Notes: generated from the letters alone by a model not told the origin. 64,000 bases of DNA from Blastococcus sp. CT_GayMR20 (GCF_004570345.1 NZ_SPQM01000008.1:21904-85903), one strand, 5' to 3'. Positions 36,998 to 47,493 are shown, numbered from the stretch's first letter. Numbers and translations are program-made.

Positions 36998-38247
36998 CAG
37001 GCGGCTCCGGTGTGTCGGGCGGTGGGGCGCAGGGCGCGGAGCACGGACCGCGCGGTGCGCGCTCCGCTGGCCATCGCCCCCTGGATGGAGGGGGTGTCGC
37101 GGTGGTCGCCGCACACGTACACGCCGTCGCCGAGGTCGACCGGCCGGCGCAGCTCGAGGGGCGGGAGCGCGGCGGGCTGGGCACCGGTGACGGTGACGGT
37201 GGCAAGGTGCTCCAGGTCGGACGGCGACACCCCGTGCGCGTGCGCGATATCCTCGCGCACGTCCTCCTCCCGGGTGGGGGCGAGCGTGGAGCTGGCGACG
37301 AGGGCCCGACCGTCCGGGCTGTAGTGGCGCTGGGCGTCCGACACCACCACGCTGTTCGTCAGCCGGCCGCCCGGTTCGCCGAGCACGATCAGCGGTTGCG
37401 CCCAGGGGGAGACCGGCAGCACGTGGTGATGCGTGGTGACCTGCCGCGGCGCGGCCGCATCGATGCCGGGGAGCAGCGTGGCGGCCGTGCCGGGATCGGT
37501 GGCCACGACGACCGCGTCGGCGCGCCACCGCCCGGCCTCGGTGACGACCGAGCCCGCGGCCACGGCCTGGACCGCCGTGCGCAGGTGCACGCGGCCGGGC
37601 TCCAGCCGGGCGCCGAGCTGCTCCCCGACGGCCTGCATCCCCCCGGCGGGAAGTCCGATCGCGCCCCGGACGAACGACCGCCAGAGCAGGTCGAGGTACC
37701 GGCTCGACGTGGCCAGCTCGTCCTCCAGGAGGACTCCGGCCAGGAACGGACGCAGGAACCGCTCGAGAGCGGCCTCGCCCACGCCCGCGTGCCGCAGCGC
37801 CTCCTCGGCGGTGCGTTCGGGCGACCGGAGCAGCCTGGCGACAGGCAGGTATGCGGCGCGCACGGAGAACGCGGCCAGCGCGGCCTTCTGCAGCGGACCG
37901 CCGATCGGGGCGCGCAGGGCGTCCAGCGCCGTACCGGGCAACTGCCGAGGGTCGGCGACACGGTGTGCGCGGCCGCCGTGCCGCACGACCGCACCGCGGG
38001 CGAACCAGCCGAGGTCGAGGGCGGGGACGTCGAGGTCGGCGGCCCGCGGGTAGCCGGTGTTGAGCACCTGGAAGCCGCGGTCGACGACGAAGCCGTCGAT
38101 GCGGTCGGTCCTCAGCCGTCCCCCGACGTGTCGGCCCGCTTCCAGCACCTGCACATCGCAGCCGGCCGCCTGCAGCCGCGTGGCAGCGGAGAGACCGGCG
38201 AGCCCGGCGCCGACGACCACGACCTCGGCGCGGGCGGCTGATGACAT
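36997..38247 (-). CDS. FAD-dependent amine oxidase-like oxidoreductase
   Basis: A 416-residue flavoprotein with the N-terminal dinucleotide motif [16 protein letters not shown] (residues 8-23), the second FAD motif [20 protein letters not shown], and the C-terminal FAD clamp [20 protein letters not shown]. It fits the protoporphyrinogen oxidase/amine oxidase superfamily used on isoprenoids, amines or carotenoids; the substrate is not evident. TACGGT (complement 38254-38259) lies 6 nt before ATG 38247. Confidence 0.88.
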   Translation of the reverse strand: MSSAARAEVVVVGAGLAGLSAATRLQAAGCDVQVLEAGRHVGGRLRTDRIDGFVVDRGFQVLNTGYPRAADLDVPALDLGWFARGAVVRHGGRAHRVADPRQLPGTALDALRAPIGGPLQKAALAAFSVRAAYLPVARLLRSPERTAEEALRHAGVGEAALERFLRPFLAGVLLEDELATSSRYLDLLWRSFVRGAIGLPAGGMQAVGEQLGARLEPGRVHLRTAVQAVAAGSVVTEAGRWRADAVVVATDPGTAATLLPGIDAAAPRQVTTHHHVLPVSPWAQPLIVLGEPGGRLTNSVVVSDAQRHYSPDGRALVASSTLAPTREEDVREDIAHAHGVSPSDLEHLATVTVTGAQPAALPPLELRRPVDLGDGVYVCGDHRDTPSIQGAMASGARTARSVLRALRPTARHTGAA

Positions 38248-38253
38248 GCCGCG

Positions 38254-38358
38254 ACCGTAGCGACCACGGCCGGGCGCCAACCCGACGGCGTCCGATCCGT
38301 GGACGCCCCGGCCGCCTGTGGACAACGGCCGCACGGGATCGCCGGATCGTCCTACGGT
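38254..38358. promoter_or_regulatory. Back-to-back leaderless promoters for the FAD oxidoreductase and Ser/Thr kinase genes
   Basis: The -10-like TACGGT occurs on the minus strand at 38254-38259 (6 nt before ATG 38247) and on the plus strand at 38353-38358 (7 nt before ATG 38366). The identical hexamer facing both ways in a 118-bp intergenic region supports a shared divergent promoter. Confidence 0.5.
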
Positions 38359-38365
38359 GCCCTGC

Positions 38366-39976
38366 ATGTCCTTCGCCGTCCCGCCCGGAGAGCCGCGTGC
38401 CGTCGCGCCGCCCGTCGTGCCCGGCTACACGCTCGAGGGGCTGCTCGGCCGGGGCGCTTCCGGTGAGGTGTGGCGCGCGGTGCCGCGGCGGGGTGGCGCG
38501 CCGGTCGCGGTGAAGGTGCTGGTGGCCGGCGATCCCGAGCGGCAGGCCCGCGAAGCCGCGCTGCTCGGCGAGCTGGACCATCCGCACCTCGTACGGCTGA
38601 TCGAGGTCGTGCACCAGCCCCGCCGCGGCGGAGCGGCCCGCGTCGCCCTGGTCCTCGAGCTGCTGGGAGGAGGCAGCCTGACCGCGCTGCTCGGGCGTCG
38701 GGGCAGGTTGCGCCCCGGTGAGGTGGTGACGGCGATCGCGCCGGTCGCCGCGGCACTGGCCCACGCCCACGGCAACGGGGTCGTGCACGGCGACCTCTCG
38801 CCCGGCAACATCGTCTTCACTGCCGAGGGACGCCCCGTCCTGACCGACCTCGGCGTCGCCCGCGTGCTCGGTGAGACCGCCGTCGGCGAGGTCACGCCCG
38901 CCTACGTCGACCCGACAGTGGCCCGCGGAGGAGCGCCGGGACCGGCGTCGGACGTGTTCGGCGTCGCCGCTGCGGCCTTCCACGCCCTCACCGGCATCCC
39001 GCCGTGGAACGCCGCCGGTCCGGCCGACACGCTCGGTGTCGCCGCCGACGGGTTCATCCCCGACCTCGCCGAGCTGGCGCCGGAGGCCCCGCCGGAGCTG
39101 GTCACCGTGATCCGGCGCGGCCTGGCTCCCGATCCCCACGACCGGGGCTCCGCCGCGGCGTTCGCCCTCGACCTCCGCCACGCCTGCCGGCCCGAGCCGG
39201 TGCAGCTGCTCCCGGCCGGGGCAGACCTCGGAGTGCGCGCGCCGGATCTTCGGACCGAGCTGACCCACCAGGTCCCCGGCCGCCGGCCGCGCCCGGCGCC
39301 GGCCATCGTGGAGCCGGCCGGCCGCCGCGAGGTGTTCCAGGAGTGGTTCGGCTCGTCGGTGCGGCCCGTGTTGCCGCGGCTGGCCGTCGGCGCGCTGGTG
39401 GTCGGGGGACTGGTCTTCGCGACGTGGGTGGGGGTGCGCTCCACCGGTGCCGGCGAGCGGGCGGCCGAACCGCAGGCCTCGGAGGTCGCGGCCTCCGCAG
39501 AGCTGCCCGAGGCGCCCGCGGTGCTCCCGGACGTCGTCGCGCCCGCCGAACCGGCCCTCGCCGACCGGCCGGAGGACCCGGCGACCGTGCAGGAGTGGGG
39601 CACGCTGGTGGGCGAGCTGTACGAGCGCCGCGCGCGGGTGTTCGGCACTGCGTCCGCACCGGAGCTGGACGACGTCTACACCGCGGGAAGCGCCGTCCGC
39701 GCCGCCGACGAGCGGCATGCCCGGGAGCTCGCCGAGACCGGGGAACTGCTCCTGGGCTTCGCGCCGACGGTGGTGGCGGTGACCGGAGTAACCGTCAGCG
39801 GGGACGTCGCCGAGCTCGACCTCGTGGACCGCTGGCCCGCCTACGAGGTGGTTGCCGCCGGCGGTCCGGACGGTGCACCGCTCCGCACCGTGCCCGGCCG
39901 CCCGGACGCCGGCGTCCGGATGGTGCTGGCCCGGACGGCCGACGGCTGGCGGATCGAGAGCGCTGAGCGGCGCTGA
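38366..39976 (+). CDS. Transmembrane Ser/Thr protein kinase, non-RD type
   Basis: A 536-residue Hanks-type kinase. The Gly loop is GRGASGEVW (residues about 29-37) and the ATP Lys is in VAVKVL. The catalytic loop is HGDLSPGN, where Gly replaces the Arg of HRD, and the Mg-binding DFG reads DLG (LTDLGVAR). A membrane helix lies near residues 333-355 (LAVGALVVGGLVFATWVGV), then a 180-residue extracytoplasmic sensor domain with no PASTA repeats. Activity is likely but activation would not follow the usual Arg-phosphosite mechanism. Divergent from the FAD oxidoreductase. Confidence 0.92.
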   Translation: MSFAVPPGEPRAVAPPVVPGYTLEGLLGRGASGEVWRAVPRRGGAPVAVKVLVAGDPERQAREAALLGELDHPHLVRLIEVVHQPRRGGAARVALVLELLGGGSLTALLGRRGRLRPGEVVTAIAPVAAALAHAHGNGVVHGDLSPGNIVFTAEGRPVLTDLGVARVLGETAVGEVTPAYVDPTVARGGAPGPASDVFGVAAAAFHALTGIPPWNAAGPADTLGVAADGFIPDLAELAPEAPPELVTVIRRGLAPDPHDRGSAAAFALDLRHACRPEPVQLLPAGADLGVRAPDLRTELTHQVPGRRPRPAPAIVEPAGRREVFQEWFGSSVRPVLPRLAVGALVVGGLVFATWVGVRSTGAGERAAEPQASEVAASAELPEAPAVLPDVVAPAEPALADRPEDPATVQEWGTLVGELYERRARVFGTASAPELDDVYTAGSAVRAADERHARELAETGELLLGFAPTVVAVTGVTVSGDVAELDLVDRWPAYEVVAAGGPDGAPLRTVPGRPDAGVRMVLARTADGWRIESAERR

Positions 39977-39979
39977 CCG

Positions 39980-40891
39980 TCAGTCGCCGGTCCGCGCCGC
40001 GTGGAGGGCGTCGTCCAGCGTCTGGTGACGGAAGGTGAAGCCGGCCTTCTGCAGCACGTCCGGGATCGCCCGCTGGCCGGCCAGCACGCTCGACCGCCCG
40101 AACTCGCCCAGGGCCAGCGAGATCGCGAACCGGGGGACGGTCAGGAAGGTCGGCCGGGAGACTGCGGCACCCAGGCGTCGGGTGAACTCGGCGTTGGTCA
40201 CCGGTGCGGGGCCGGTCAGGTTCACCGGGCCGGAGACGTCATCGGCCGAGAGCAGGAAGCGCATCGCGCCGATCTCGTCGTGCAGGCTGATCCACGGCCA
40301 GTACTGCCGGCCCGACCCGAGGCGGCCACCGAGTCCGAGGCGGAAGACGAGGCCCAGCACCTGCATGAGCAGTGCCGACCGGTCGATCACCAGGCCGGTC
40401 CGCAGCAACGCCACCCGGACGCCCGCCTCCCGCGCCGGCGCGGTTGCGGCCTCCCACTGCACGCAGACCTGCGCCAGGTAGTCGCTGCCGGCGGGGTGGT
40501 TCTCGATGACCGTCTCGTCACCCGTGTCGCCGTAGTAGCCGACCGCGGACGCCGAGAGCAGCACCCGCCGGCGAGCCGGATCGGCCGCTGCCGCTGCGGC
40601 CAGCGCCTCACTGATGGTGGCCGTGCTGTCCACCCGGCTGCGGAGCAGGCTCTGCTTGTAGGCGCGGGTCCACGGCCGGGGCCGGATCGGCGTCCCGGCG
40701 AGGTTGATCACCGCGTCGACGTCGGCCAGCACGGACGGGTCGATCCGGTGGTGCTGCGGATCCCACCGGTGCTCGTCCGCGGTGCGGGGGGTCCGGCGGA
40801 CCAGCCGGATCACGGCGTGGCCGTCGGCCCGGAGTGCGGGCACGAGCGCGCCGCCGATCAGACCCGAGGCGCCGGTGACGGCGATCTTCAT
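39980..40891 (-). CDS. TIGR01777 family epimerase-like protein
   Basis: A 303-residue atypical SDR (SDR39U1-like): VTGASGLIGGALVPAL at residues 4-19, VINLAGTPI, and the active-site region SASAVGYYGDTGDE. A C-terminal DUF1731 region is present (AISLALGEFGRSSVLAGQRAIP). The substrate is unknown. AAGGAG precedes ATG 40891. Its position beside sucB matches what I recall for mycobacteria. It converges with the kinase gene (4 bp). Confidence 0.93.
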   Translation of the reverse strand: MKIAVTGASGLIGGALVPALRADGHAVIRLVRRTPRTADEHRWDPQHHRIDPSVLADVDAVINLAGTPIRPRPWTRAYKQSLLRSRVDSTATISEALAAAAAADPARRRVLLSASAVGYYGDTGDETVIENHPAGSDYLAQVCVQWEAATAPAREAGVRVALLRTGLVIDRSALLMQVLGLVFRLGLGGRLGSGRQYWPWISLHDEIGAMRFLLSADDVSGPVNLTGPAPVTNAEFTRRLGAAVSRPTFLTVPRFAISLALGEFGRSSVLAGQRAIPDVLQKAGFTFRHQTLDDALHAARTGD

Positions 40892-40927
40892 GGACGTGCT
40901 CCTTCGTCGATGCCCCCGGGGAACGGA

Positions 40928-40959
40928 AGGAGGGCCCCGGCTCACACCGGGGCCCTCCT
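40928..40959. terminator. Terminator of the lpdA-sucB operon
   Basis: A perfect 13-bp stem (40928-40940 with 40947-40959) around a 6-nt loop lies 10 bp after the sucB stop, on its downstream side. There is no T-run. Confidence 0.8.
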
Positions 40960-40968
40960 CCGCAGAGC

Positions 40969-42810
40969 TCAGGCGAGGCCGAGCTCGCCCTCGAACTGGC
41001 CGGCTTCCAGGCGCTCCCGCACGGTGGTGAGGAAGCGGGCGGCGTCGGCGCCGTCGACGATCCGGTGGTCGTACGTGAGGGCCAGGTAGACCATCGAGCG
41101 GATGGCGATGACCTCGCCGAGGTCCGGGTCCTGGACCACCACGGGGCGCTTCACCACCGAGCCGACGCCGAGGATCGCGACCTGCGGCTGGTTGATGATG
41201 GGGGTGTCGAACAGCGCGCCCCGGCTGCCGGTGTTGGTCAGCGTGAAGGTGCCGCCACCGAGCTCGTCCGGCGTGATCTTGTTGGTCCGGGTCCGCTCCG
41301 CCAGGTCGGCGATCTTGCGGGCGATCCCGCCCAGGCTGAGGTCACCGGCGTCGTGGATGACCGGCACGAGGAGCCCGCGCTCGGTGTCCACCGCGATCCC
41401 GAGGTTCTCGGTGTCGTGGTAGGTGACGGTGCCGGCTTCCTGGTCGATCGAGGAGTTCACCGACGGGTGCGCCTTGAGCGCCTCGATGGCGGCCTTCGCG
41501 AAGAACGGCAGGAACGAGAGCTTGACGCCCTCGCGGCTCTCGAAGTCGCCCTTCGCCCTCTGCCGCAGGCGTGCGATCTTCGTGACGTCGGCCTCGACCA
41601 CCGTGGTCAGCTGCGCACTGACCTGCAGCGACTCCACCATGCGCCGCGCGATGACCGCGCGCAGACGGGAGAGCTTCTCGGTGCGACCGCGGACCGACGT
41701 GTCGGGCATGGCCGCCGGCGAGGGCGTGCGGGGCGCGGGCGCGGCGGAGGCGGCCGCAGGGGCCGGGGCCGACTTCTGCTCGGCCGCAGCGAGGACGTCC
41801 TGCTTCCGGATGCGACCGCCGACACCGCTGCCGGAGACCGACGTGAGATCGACGCCCCGGTCGGCGGCGAGCCGGCGCACCAACGGGGTCACGTAGCTGC
41901 CGCTGCCGTCGCCGTCGGATGCGGAGGCCTGCTGCGCCGGGGCCTGAGGGGCGACGGCAGCTGCGGGGGAGGGTGCGGAGGTGGGGGACTGGGCCGGCTG
42001 TGCGCCGCTGGACCCGTAGTCGCCGCCGGGCTGCTCGGAGGCCGGCTGGGCCTTCTCCGGCGTCGGCTGCTGCGGGGCCGGGGCCTCCTCGGCGGGCGGC
42101 GCGGGCGACTCCTCCTTCGGCTGGGCCGGTGCCGCCGCGGCACCGCCACCACCGGTGCCGATGACCGCGAGCTCGGCGCCCACGTCGACGGTCTCGTCCT
42201 CGTTGACGGTGATCGACAGCAGGGTGCCGCTCACAGGCGCGGGGATCTCGGTGTCGACCTTGTCCGTGGACACCTCCAGCAGCGGCTCGTCCGCCGTCAC
42301 CTCGTCACCGACGGACTTGAGCCAGCGGGTGACGGTGCCCTCGGTGACGCTCTCGCCCAGCGCCGGCATCGTCACCGAGGTGCCCTCGCCGCCACCACCG
42401 GCGGAGCCGCCGTCGGACGACGCGGTCGCGGGCTCCGGCTCGGGCTGTTCCTGCTCCTGGGGCTCGGGCTCGGCGGCCTGGGCGGGCTCCGGCTCGGCGG
42501 CCTGGGCGGGCTCCGGCTCAGGGGCCTCCTCCTCGGCCTGAGCCGGCTCGGCGGCCGGGGCGTCGCCGCCGTCGCCACCGCCGATCACGGCCAGCTCCGC
42601 GCCGACCTCCACGGTCTCGTCCTCGGCGACGAGGATCTTCGTCAGCACGCCGGCGGCGGGCGACGGGATCTCGGTGTCGACCTTGTCGGTCGAGACCTCC
42701 AGGAGGGGCTCGTCGACCTCGACCTGCTCACCCTCCTGCTTGAGCCAGCGAGTGACCGTGCCCTCGGTGACGCTCTCGCCCAGGGCGGGCATGGTGACGG
42801 ACGTCGGCAT
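40969..42810 (-). CDS. sucB: 2-oxoglutarate dehydrogenase E2, dihydrolipoyl succinyltransferase (SucB)
   Basis: A 613-residue E2 with two lipoyl domains (lysines in [12 protein letters not shown] and [12 protein letters not shown], near residues 43 and 190), Ala/Pro/Glu linkers, a peripheral subunit-binding domain ([16 protein letters not shown]) and a catalytic domain ending in the [12 protein letters not shown] active site. In actinobacteria this E2 serves both the pyruvate and 2-oxoglutarate complexes. A perfect 24-bp tandem duplication codes for AEPEPAQA twice in the first linker (42471-42518). It follows lpdA after 48 bp and is cotranscribed. Confidence 0.95.
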   Translation of the reverse strand: MPTSVTMPALGESVTEGTVTRWLKQEGEQVEVDEPLLEVSTDKVDTEIPSPAAGVLTKILVAEDETVEVGAELAVIGGGDGGDAPAAEPAQAEEEAPEPEPAQAAEPEPAQAAEPEPQEQEQPEPEPATASSDGGSAGGGGEGTSVTMPALGESVTEGTVTRWLKSVGDEVTADEPLLEVSTDKVDTEIPAPVSGTLLSITVNEDETVDVGAELAVIGTGGGGAAAAPAQPKEESPAPPAEEAPAPQQPTPEKAQPASEQPGGDYGSSGAQPAQSPTSAPSPAAAVAPQAPAQQASASDGDGSGSYVTPLVRRLAADRGVDLTSVSGSGVGGRIRKQDVLAAAEQKSAPAPAAASAAPAPRTPSPAAMPDTSVRGRTEKLSRLRAVIARRMVESLQVSAQLTTVVEADVTKIARLRQRAKGDFESREGVKLSFLPFFAKAAIEALKAHPSVNSSIDQEAGTVTYHDTENLGIAVDTERGLLVPVIHDAGDLSLGGIARKIADLAERTRTNKITPDELGGGTFTLTNTGSRGALFDTPIINQPQVAILGVGSVVKRPVVVQDPDLGEVIAIRSMVYLALTYDHRIVDGADAARFLTTVRERLEAGQFEGELGLA

Positions 42811-42858
42811 CGGGGCAGTGCTCCTTCTCGGCGCTGAGGAAATGGGGGTGGAGCAGGA

Positions 42859-44238
42859 TCAGCCGTGCACGTGCAGGGGCTTGCCGGCGAGGGCCAGGTG
42901 GGCCTCGCCGAGCGCCTCGCTCTGCGTCGGGTGCGGGTGGATGAGGCTGGCGACGTCGTCGGCCTCGGCCTCCCAGTTGTAGATCAGCTGCGCCTCGGCG
43001 ATGAGCTCGCCGACCCGGCTGCCGACCATGTGGATGCCGACGACCGGGCCGTCGGGCGCCTGGATGAGCTTCACCGCACCGGTCGTCTTGAGGATCTGGC
43101 TGCGGCCGTTCCCGGCGAGGTCGTAGGTGAGGGTCTTCACATCGCCGTACTTCTCCCTGGCCTGCGGCTCGGTGAGCCCGACGGAGGCGACCTCGGGGTC
43201 GGAGTAGGTGATGCGCGGGACGCCGGCGTAGTCGATCGGCGCGGGGTTGAGCCCGGCCACCCGCTCGGCGACGAGGATGCCCTCGGCGAAGCCCACGTGC
43301 GCCAGTTGCAGGGTCGGGATGAGGTCGCCCACGGCGGAGATCGTCGGCACGTTGGTGCGGCACAGCTCGTCGGCGAGGACGAAGCCGCGCTCCATGGCGA
43401 CGCCGGCCTCCTCGTAGCCGAGGCCCTCGCTGACCGGACCACGGCCGACGGCGACGAGCAGCAGCTCGGCCTCGATCTCCTTGCCGTTCTCGAGGGAGAC
43501 CTTCACACCGTTCTCGGTGTTCTGGACGCCGGAGAAGCGGCTGCCGAGCTCGAAGCCGATCTTCCGGCGGCGGAAGGCGCGCTCGAGGAGCTTGGAGGAG
43601 GCCTCGTCCTCGAGCGGGACCAGGTGGGGGAGCGCCTCGACGATGGTGACGTCGACGCCGAAGGACTTCCAGGCGCTGGCGAACTCGCAGCCGATGACGC
43701 CGCCGCCGAGGATGATGGCCGACGCCGGAACCCGGTCGAGGTTGAGCGCGTGGTCGCTGGTGATGACCTTCGTGCCGTCGATCTCGAGGCCCGGCAGGGA
43801 ACGGGCGTAGGACCCGGTCGCCAGGAGGATGTGCTTGCCCTCGTAGCTCTGCCCGTTCACCTCGACGGTGGTCGGGGTGGTCAGCCGCCCCGCGCCCTCG
43901 ACGTAGGTGATCTTGCGGGCCTTCACCAGGCCCTGCAGCCCCTTGTAGAGCTTGGAGATCACGCCGTCCTTGTAGGAGTTGACGCCGTCCATGTCGATGC
44001 CGGCCAGCGACGTCTTCACGCCGAACTGCTCACCCTCGCGGGCCAGGTCGGCGACCTCACCGGCGTGCAACAGCGCCTTGGTCGGGATGCAGCCGCGGTG
44101 CAGGCAGGTGCCGCCGACCTTGTCCTTCTCGATGAGGACGACGTTGAGCCCGAGCTCGGACGCGCGGAACGCCGCGGCGTAGCCACCCGAGCCACCACCG
44201 AGGATGACCAGGTCGGCGGGGGAGGTGGATTCGCTCAC
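42859..44238 (-). CDS. lpdA: Dihydrolipoyl dehydrogenase (LpdA, E3)
   Basis: A 459-residue flavoprotein disulfide reductase: FAD motif VILGGGSGGYAAAF, redox-active pair GGTCLHRGCIPTK (residues about 42-54), NAD motif IILGGGVIGCEFA, and the C-terminal His-Glu motif HPHPTQSEAL. It reoxidises the lipoyl arm of SucB. GTG 44238 is chosen for the GAGGAG 5 nt upstream; the longer frame from ATG 44295 has no such signal. A perfect 16-bp palindrome lies 27 bp upstream. Confidence 0.95.
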   Translation of the reverse strand: MSESTSPADLVILGGGSGGYAAAFRASELGLNVVLIEKDKVGGTCLHRGCIPTKALLHAGEVADLAREGEQFGVKTSLAGIDMDGVNSYKDGVISKLYKGLQGLVKARKITYVEGAGRLTTPTTVEVNGQSYEGKHILLATGSYARSLPGLEIDGTKVITSDHALNLDRVPASAIILGGGVIGCEFASAWKSFGVDVTIVEALPHLVPLEDEASSKLLERAFRRRKIGFELGSRFSGVQNTENGVKVSLENGKEIEAELLLVAVGRGPVSEGLGYEEAGVAMERGFVLADELCRTNVPTISAVGDLIPTLQLAHVGFAEGILVAERVAGLNPAPIDYAGVPRITYSDPEVASVGLTEPQAREKYGDVKTLTYDLAGNGRSQILKTTGAVKLIQAPDGPVVGIHMVGSRVGELIAEAQLIYNWEAEADDVASLIHPHPTQSEALGEAHLALAGKPLHVHG

Positions 44239-44264
44239 GGAGGCTCCTCGATGCAGTGGTCCTG

Positions 44265-44280
44265 ACCCGCTCGAGCGGGT
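44265..44280. promoter_or_regulatory. Perfect 16-bp palindrome upstream of lpdA
   Basis: ACCCGCTCGAGCGGGT is fully self-complementary, with its near edge 27 bp before the lpdA GTG. It is a candidate operator for a dimeric regulator of the lpdA-sucB operon. Confidence 0.4.
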
Positions 44281-44400
44281 GGTGCTCGTGCTCATCCTGC
44301 CACTCCGGGAACGGCCCGGCCCGGAGCACCGTTGCCTACCCGAGCGTCGCGATGATCACCGGGGCGCCACCGTGCCGGACGGGACGACAGGAGAGGCGCC

Positions 44401-44751
44401 ATGGGGCTGTTCGACCGGCTGCGCGGCCGGGGCCGGCGGCGTGCGGACGACGGGCGTCGCGGCACCCTCGACCGCGGTTCGCACCGCCTCGACCTGACCC
44501 ACCTCGAGCAGTTCGTGGCCAGTCGCCGCGGGGTCGAGGGATACGTCGAGCCCCGCACGGCGGTGACCGAGACGACGATCGTGCTGGTCGCCGCCGACGG
44601 TGAGTGGACCCGGCGGCGGATCGACGGGCCCGACGTCGCCCGCAAGCTGTCGCGCGACCTGTCGATACCGGTCTACGACGCCCAGGTCACCGGCTATCCG
44701 CAGCGCATGCGCGACTGGAGCGCCCAGCAGAAGCAGAACCGTCCCGAGTAG
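44401..44751 (+). CDS. Conserved hypothetical protein
   Basis: A 116-residue basic cytoplasmic protein: MGLFDRLRGRGRRR start, then a folded part (TTIVLVAADGEWTRRRIDGPDVARKLSRDL, VYDAQVTGYPQRMRDWS). Clear coding composition and an AGGAGAGG Shine-Dalgarno. Proteins of this size and pattern sit between lpdA and pepA in related actinobacteria as far as I recall; function unknown. Divergent from lpdA and convergent with pepA. Confidence 0.75.
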   Translation: MGLFDRLRGRGRRRADDGRRGTLDRGSHRLDLTHLEQFVASRRGVEGYVEPRTAVTETTIVLVAADGEWTRRRIDGPDVARKLSRDLSIPVYDAQVTGYPQRMRDWSAQQKQNRPE

Positions 44752-44788
44752 CAGGCAGCCATCCTGGCTCACGTCAGGGGGCCCGAGC

Positions 44789-46300
44789 TCAGTCGGCGAT
44801 GAGGTCCTCGATGGTCGCGAGCAGGGTCCGCACCGGCACGCCGGTCCCGCCCTTGGGCGTGTAGCCCCACGCCGCCCCGGTGTTGTAGCTCGGCCCGGCG
44901 ATGTCGATGTGCGCCCAGGGCAGCCCCTCGGGCACGAACTCCGCGAGGAAGTGGCCACCGACCAGCATGCCGCCCATGCGGTCGGCGTTGGAGTTCACGA
45001 AGTCCGCGATCGGCGAGTCCAGCCCGCGGCGCAGCTCGGCCGGCAGCGGCATGGGCCACATGCCCTCGCCGGACCGCTTCGAGGCGGCGACGACGGCGTC
45101 CCGCAGGTCGTCGGAGCCCATGACCCCGGCGGTGCGCATGCCCAGGGCTACCAGCTGCGCCCCGGTGAGGGTCGAGGTCTCCAGGAGCACGTCGGGCCGG
45201 TCCTCGGCGGCGCGGGCGATGGCGTCGGCCAGGACCACGCGGCCCTCGGCGTCGGTGTTGGTGATCTCGGCCTTCTTGCCGTTGCGGAAGGTGACCACGT
45301 CGGCGGGGCGGTAGGCGGTGCCGCTGGGCAGGTTCTCGGCGATGGGCACCGTTGCGGTCACCTCGACCGGCAGGCCCAGCTGGGCGACGAGGCACACGGT
45401 GGCGATCACGGCGGCGGCGCCGGCCATGTCGCTCTTCATGTCCTCCATCTTCAGCGCGGGCTTGATGGAGAGGCCGCCGCTGTCGAAGGTGATGCCCTTG
45501 CCGACGAGGGCGATCTTCTTGCGCGCGCCCGACCCGGCGTAGGTCAGGCGGAGCAGCCGCGGCTTGCGGGTCGAGCCGCTGCCGACGGCGAGTATGCCGC
45601 CGTACCCCCCGGCGGCCAGGGCGTCCTCGTCGAGGATCTCCGTGGACAGGCCCAGCTTCTCACCGGCGGCGGCACCCCGGGCGGCCAGCTCGGCGGGGAA
45701 GAGGTCGTTCGGCGGGGTGTTCACCAGGTCGCGGACGAGCGCGACGGCGTCCACGACTGCCCGCACCCGGCGCAGCGCCGTCTCGGCCGCGGCGGCACCG
45801 GGGACGACGATCGTGAACTCGCTCGGCGGGGCCTTGCGGTCACCGCCGAGGTCGGACTTGTAGGCGGTGAACTCGTAGGCGCCGAGCAGCGACCCCTCGC
45901 CGACGGCGTAGAGGCGGTCGGCGTCCGGCGTCCCGCCCACGGCGGCCAGCAGGCTGACGACCGAGCGACGTCCGGCCAGCGCGCGGCTGGCGGCGCCGGC
46001 GGCGCGACGGACCGCCTCCGAGCGGTAGGCCCCGGCGGCGTCCGGGGCGCCGAGACCCACGACGGCCACGACGGGGAAGGGGCCCTGCCCGAAGGAGGGC
46101 AGGCGGGTGACCTCGTCCTCCGCGCCGCGGGCGCCGAGGTCGGTCAGGGCCGGGAGCAGACGCCCACCGAGGAGGCGGTCGACCGCCTCGGCCCCCGGGG
46201 TGGGCAGCGGCCCGTCGGGGCCCTTGCCGACGGCGACGACGACGGCGTCCCCGGTCAACTTCTCGAGCGGATGGTCGGTGGCGGTGATCGTCGGCGGCAC
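44789..46300 (-). CDS. pepA: Leucyl aminopeptidase (PepA family)
   Basis: A 503-residue M17 aminopeptidase. The catalytic domain has [16 protein letters not shown] (residues about 265-280), [11 protein letters not shown], and the signature NTDAEGRV with following LADA, supplying the two-zinc ligands. It removes N-terminal residues from peptides in the cytoplasm as a hexamer. TAGGAT (complement 46307-46312) is 6 nt before GTG 46300, suggesting a leaderless transcript. Divergent from gcvT. Confidence 0.97.
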   Translation of the reverse strand: MPPTITATDHPLEKLTGDAVVVAVGKGPDGPLPTPGAEAVDRLLGGRLLPALTDLGARGAEDEVTRLPSFGQGPFPVVAVVGLGAPDAAGAYRSEAVRRAAGAASRALAGRRSVVSLLAAVGGTPDADRLYAVGEGSLLGAYEFTAYKSDLGGDRKAPPSEFTIVVPGAAAAETALRRVRAVVDAVALVRDLVNTPPNDLFPAELAARGAAAGEKLGLSTEILDEDALAAGGYGGILAVGSGSTRKPRLLRLTYAGSGARKKIALVGKGITFDSGGLSIKPALKMEDMKSDMAGAAAVIATVCLVAQLGLPVEVTATVPIAENLPSGTAYRPADVVTFRNGKKAEITNTDAEGRVVLADAIARAAEDRPDVLLETSTLTGAQLVALGMRTAGVMGSDDLRDAVVAASKRSGEGMWPMPLPAELRRGLDSPIADFVNSNADRMGGMLVGGHFLAEFVPEGLPWAHIDIAGPSYNTGAAWGYTPKGGTGVPVRTLLATIEDLIAD

Positions 46301-46306
46301 CGCTCG

Positions 46307-46382
46307 ATCCTAGTCAGAGGACCCCGCTGCCCCCCGCGCCTCGCAGGCTCGCCGCGGGCCCCTGCAGCAGGGCCGTTAGCGT
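46307..46382. promoter_or_regulatory. Divergent pepA/gcvT promoter region with embedded repeat
   Basis: TAGGAT on the minus strand (46307-46312) serves pepA and TAGCGT on the plus strand (46377-46382) precedes gcvT GTG 46390 by 7 nt. Between them, 46325-46371 holds a GC-rich element that recurs at 50702-50750 in the aldo/keto reductase-DUF3043 gap (core identity including GGGCCCCTGCAG). Confidence 0.5.
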
Positions 46383-46389
46383 GCCCACC

Positions 46390-47493
46390 GTGAGCCCGCG
46401 GACCTCTCCTCTCCACGACCGGCACGTGGCGGCCGGCGCCAAGCTCGCCGACTTCAGCGGTTGGTCGATGCCGATCGAGTACGCGGGCGGTGGCGTCCTC
46501 GCCGAGCACGCGGCAGTGCGCGACGGCGTGGGGCTCTTCGACGTCTCCCACCTGGGAACCGGCACCGTGCGCGGTCCCGGCGCGGCGGCGTTCGTGGACG
46601 AGTGCCTCACCAACGACCTCGGCCGGATCGGTCCCGGCCAGGCCCAGTACACGCTCTGCTGCGACCGCGACGGCGGGGTCGTCGACGACCTGATCGTCTA
46701 CCTGCACGGCCCGGACGACGTCCTGCTGGTGCCCAATGCCGCCAACGCCGCCGACGTGCTCGGGCGGCTGGCCGACGCAGCGCCGTCCGGCATCACCGTC
46801 AACGACCGGCACACCGAGGTCGCCGTCCTCGCCGTCCAGGGGCCGAGGGCGCTGCAGGTCCTCGAGCTGCTCGGCCTCCCCGGCGAGCTGGACTACATGT
46901 CGTTCGTGACCGGGACCGGCGGTGGCGGGGCCGAGGTGACGGTCTGCCGGACCGGCTACACCGGCGAGCACGGCTACGAGCTGCTCGTCGACGCCGACCG
47001 GGCGGTCGAGACCTGGGACGCGGTGCTGGAGGCCGGCGAGGCGGAGGGCATCCGGCTCTGCGGCCTCGGCGCGCGCGACACCCTCCGCACCGAGATGGGC
47101 TATCCGCTGCACGGGCACGAGCTCTCGCGGGAGATCACCCCTGTCCAGGCGCGCGCCGGCTGGGCGGTCGGCTGGAAGAAGCCCGCCTTCTGGGGCCGGG
47201 AAGCGCTCCTGGCCGAGAGGGAGGCCGGTCCGGCCCGCCTGCTGTGGGGCCTGCGCGCCTCCGGGCGGGGCATCCCGCGGCCCGGCATGGCCGTGCTCGA
47301 CGCCGCCGGCACCCGCGTCGGCGAGGTCACCAGCGGCACGTTCTCCCCGACGCTCCGCACCGGCATCGCGCTCGCGCTGATCGACACCGCGGCCGGTGCT
47401 GCCGAGGGCACCGAGCTGGCCGTCGACGTCCGTGGCCGCGCGCAGGACGTGACGGTGGTCAAGCCGCCGTTCGTCGCGTCACACGTGCGTTAG
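46390..47493 (+). CDS. gcvT: Aminomethyltransferase (GcvT)
   Basis: A 367-residue folate-binding T protein of the glycine cleavage system: [20 protein letters not shown] at the N-terminus, [27 protein letters not shown] (residues about 194-205) and the C-terminal [20 protein letters not shown]. It transfers the aminomethyl-derived methylene to tetrahydrofolate. The other glycine cleavage genes are not here. GTG 46390 is preferred over GTG 46381 because a -10-like TAGCGT ends exactly 7 nt before it. Confidence 0.95.
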   Translation: MSPRTSPLHDRHVAAGAKLADFSGWSMPIEYAGGGVLAEHAAVRDGVGLFDVSHLGTGTVRGPGAAAFVDECLTNDLGRIGPGQAQYTLCCDRDGGVVDDLIVYLHGPDDVLLVPNAANAADVLGRLADAAPSGITVNDRHTEVAVLAVQGPRALQVLELLGLPGELDYMSFVTGTGGGGAEVTVCRTGYTGEHGYELLVDADRAVETWDAVLEAGEAEGIRLCGLGARDTLRTEMGYPLHGHELSREITPVQARAGWAVGWKKPAFWGREALLAEREAGPARLLWGLRASGRGIPRPGMAVLDAAGTRVGEVTSGTFSPTLRTGIALALIDTAAGAAEGTELAVDVRGRAQDVTVVKPPFVASHVR

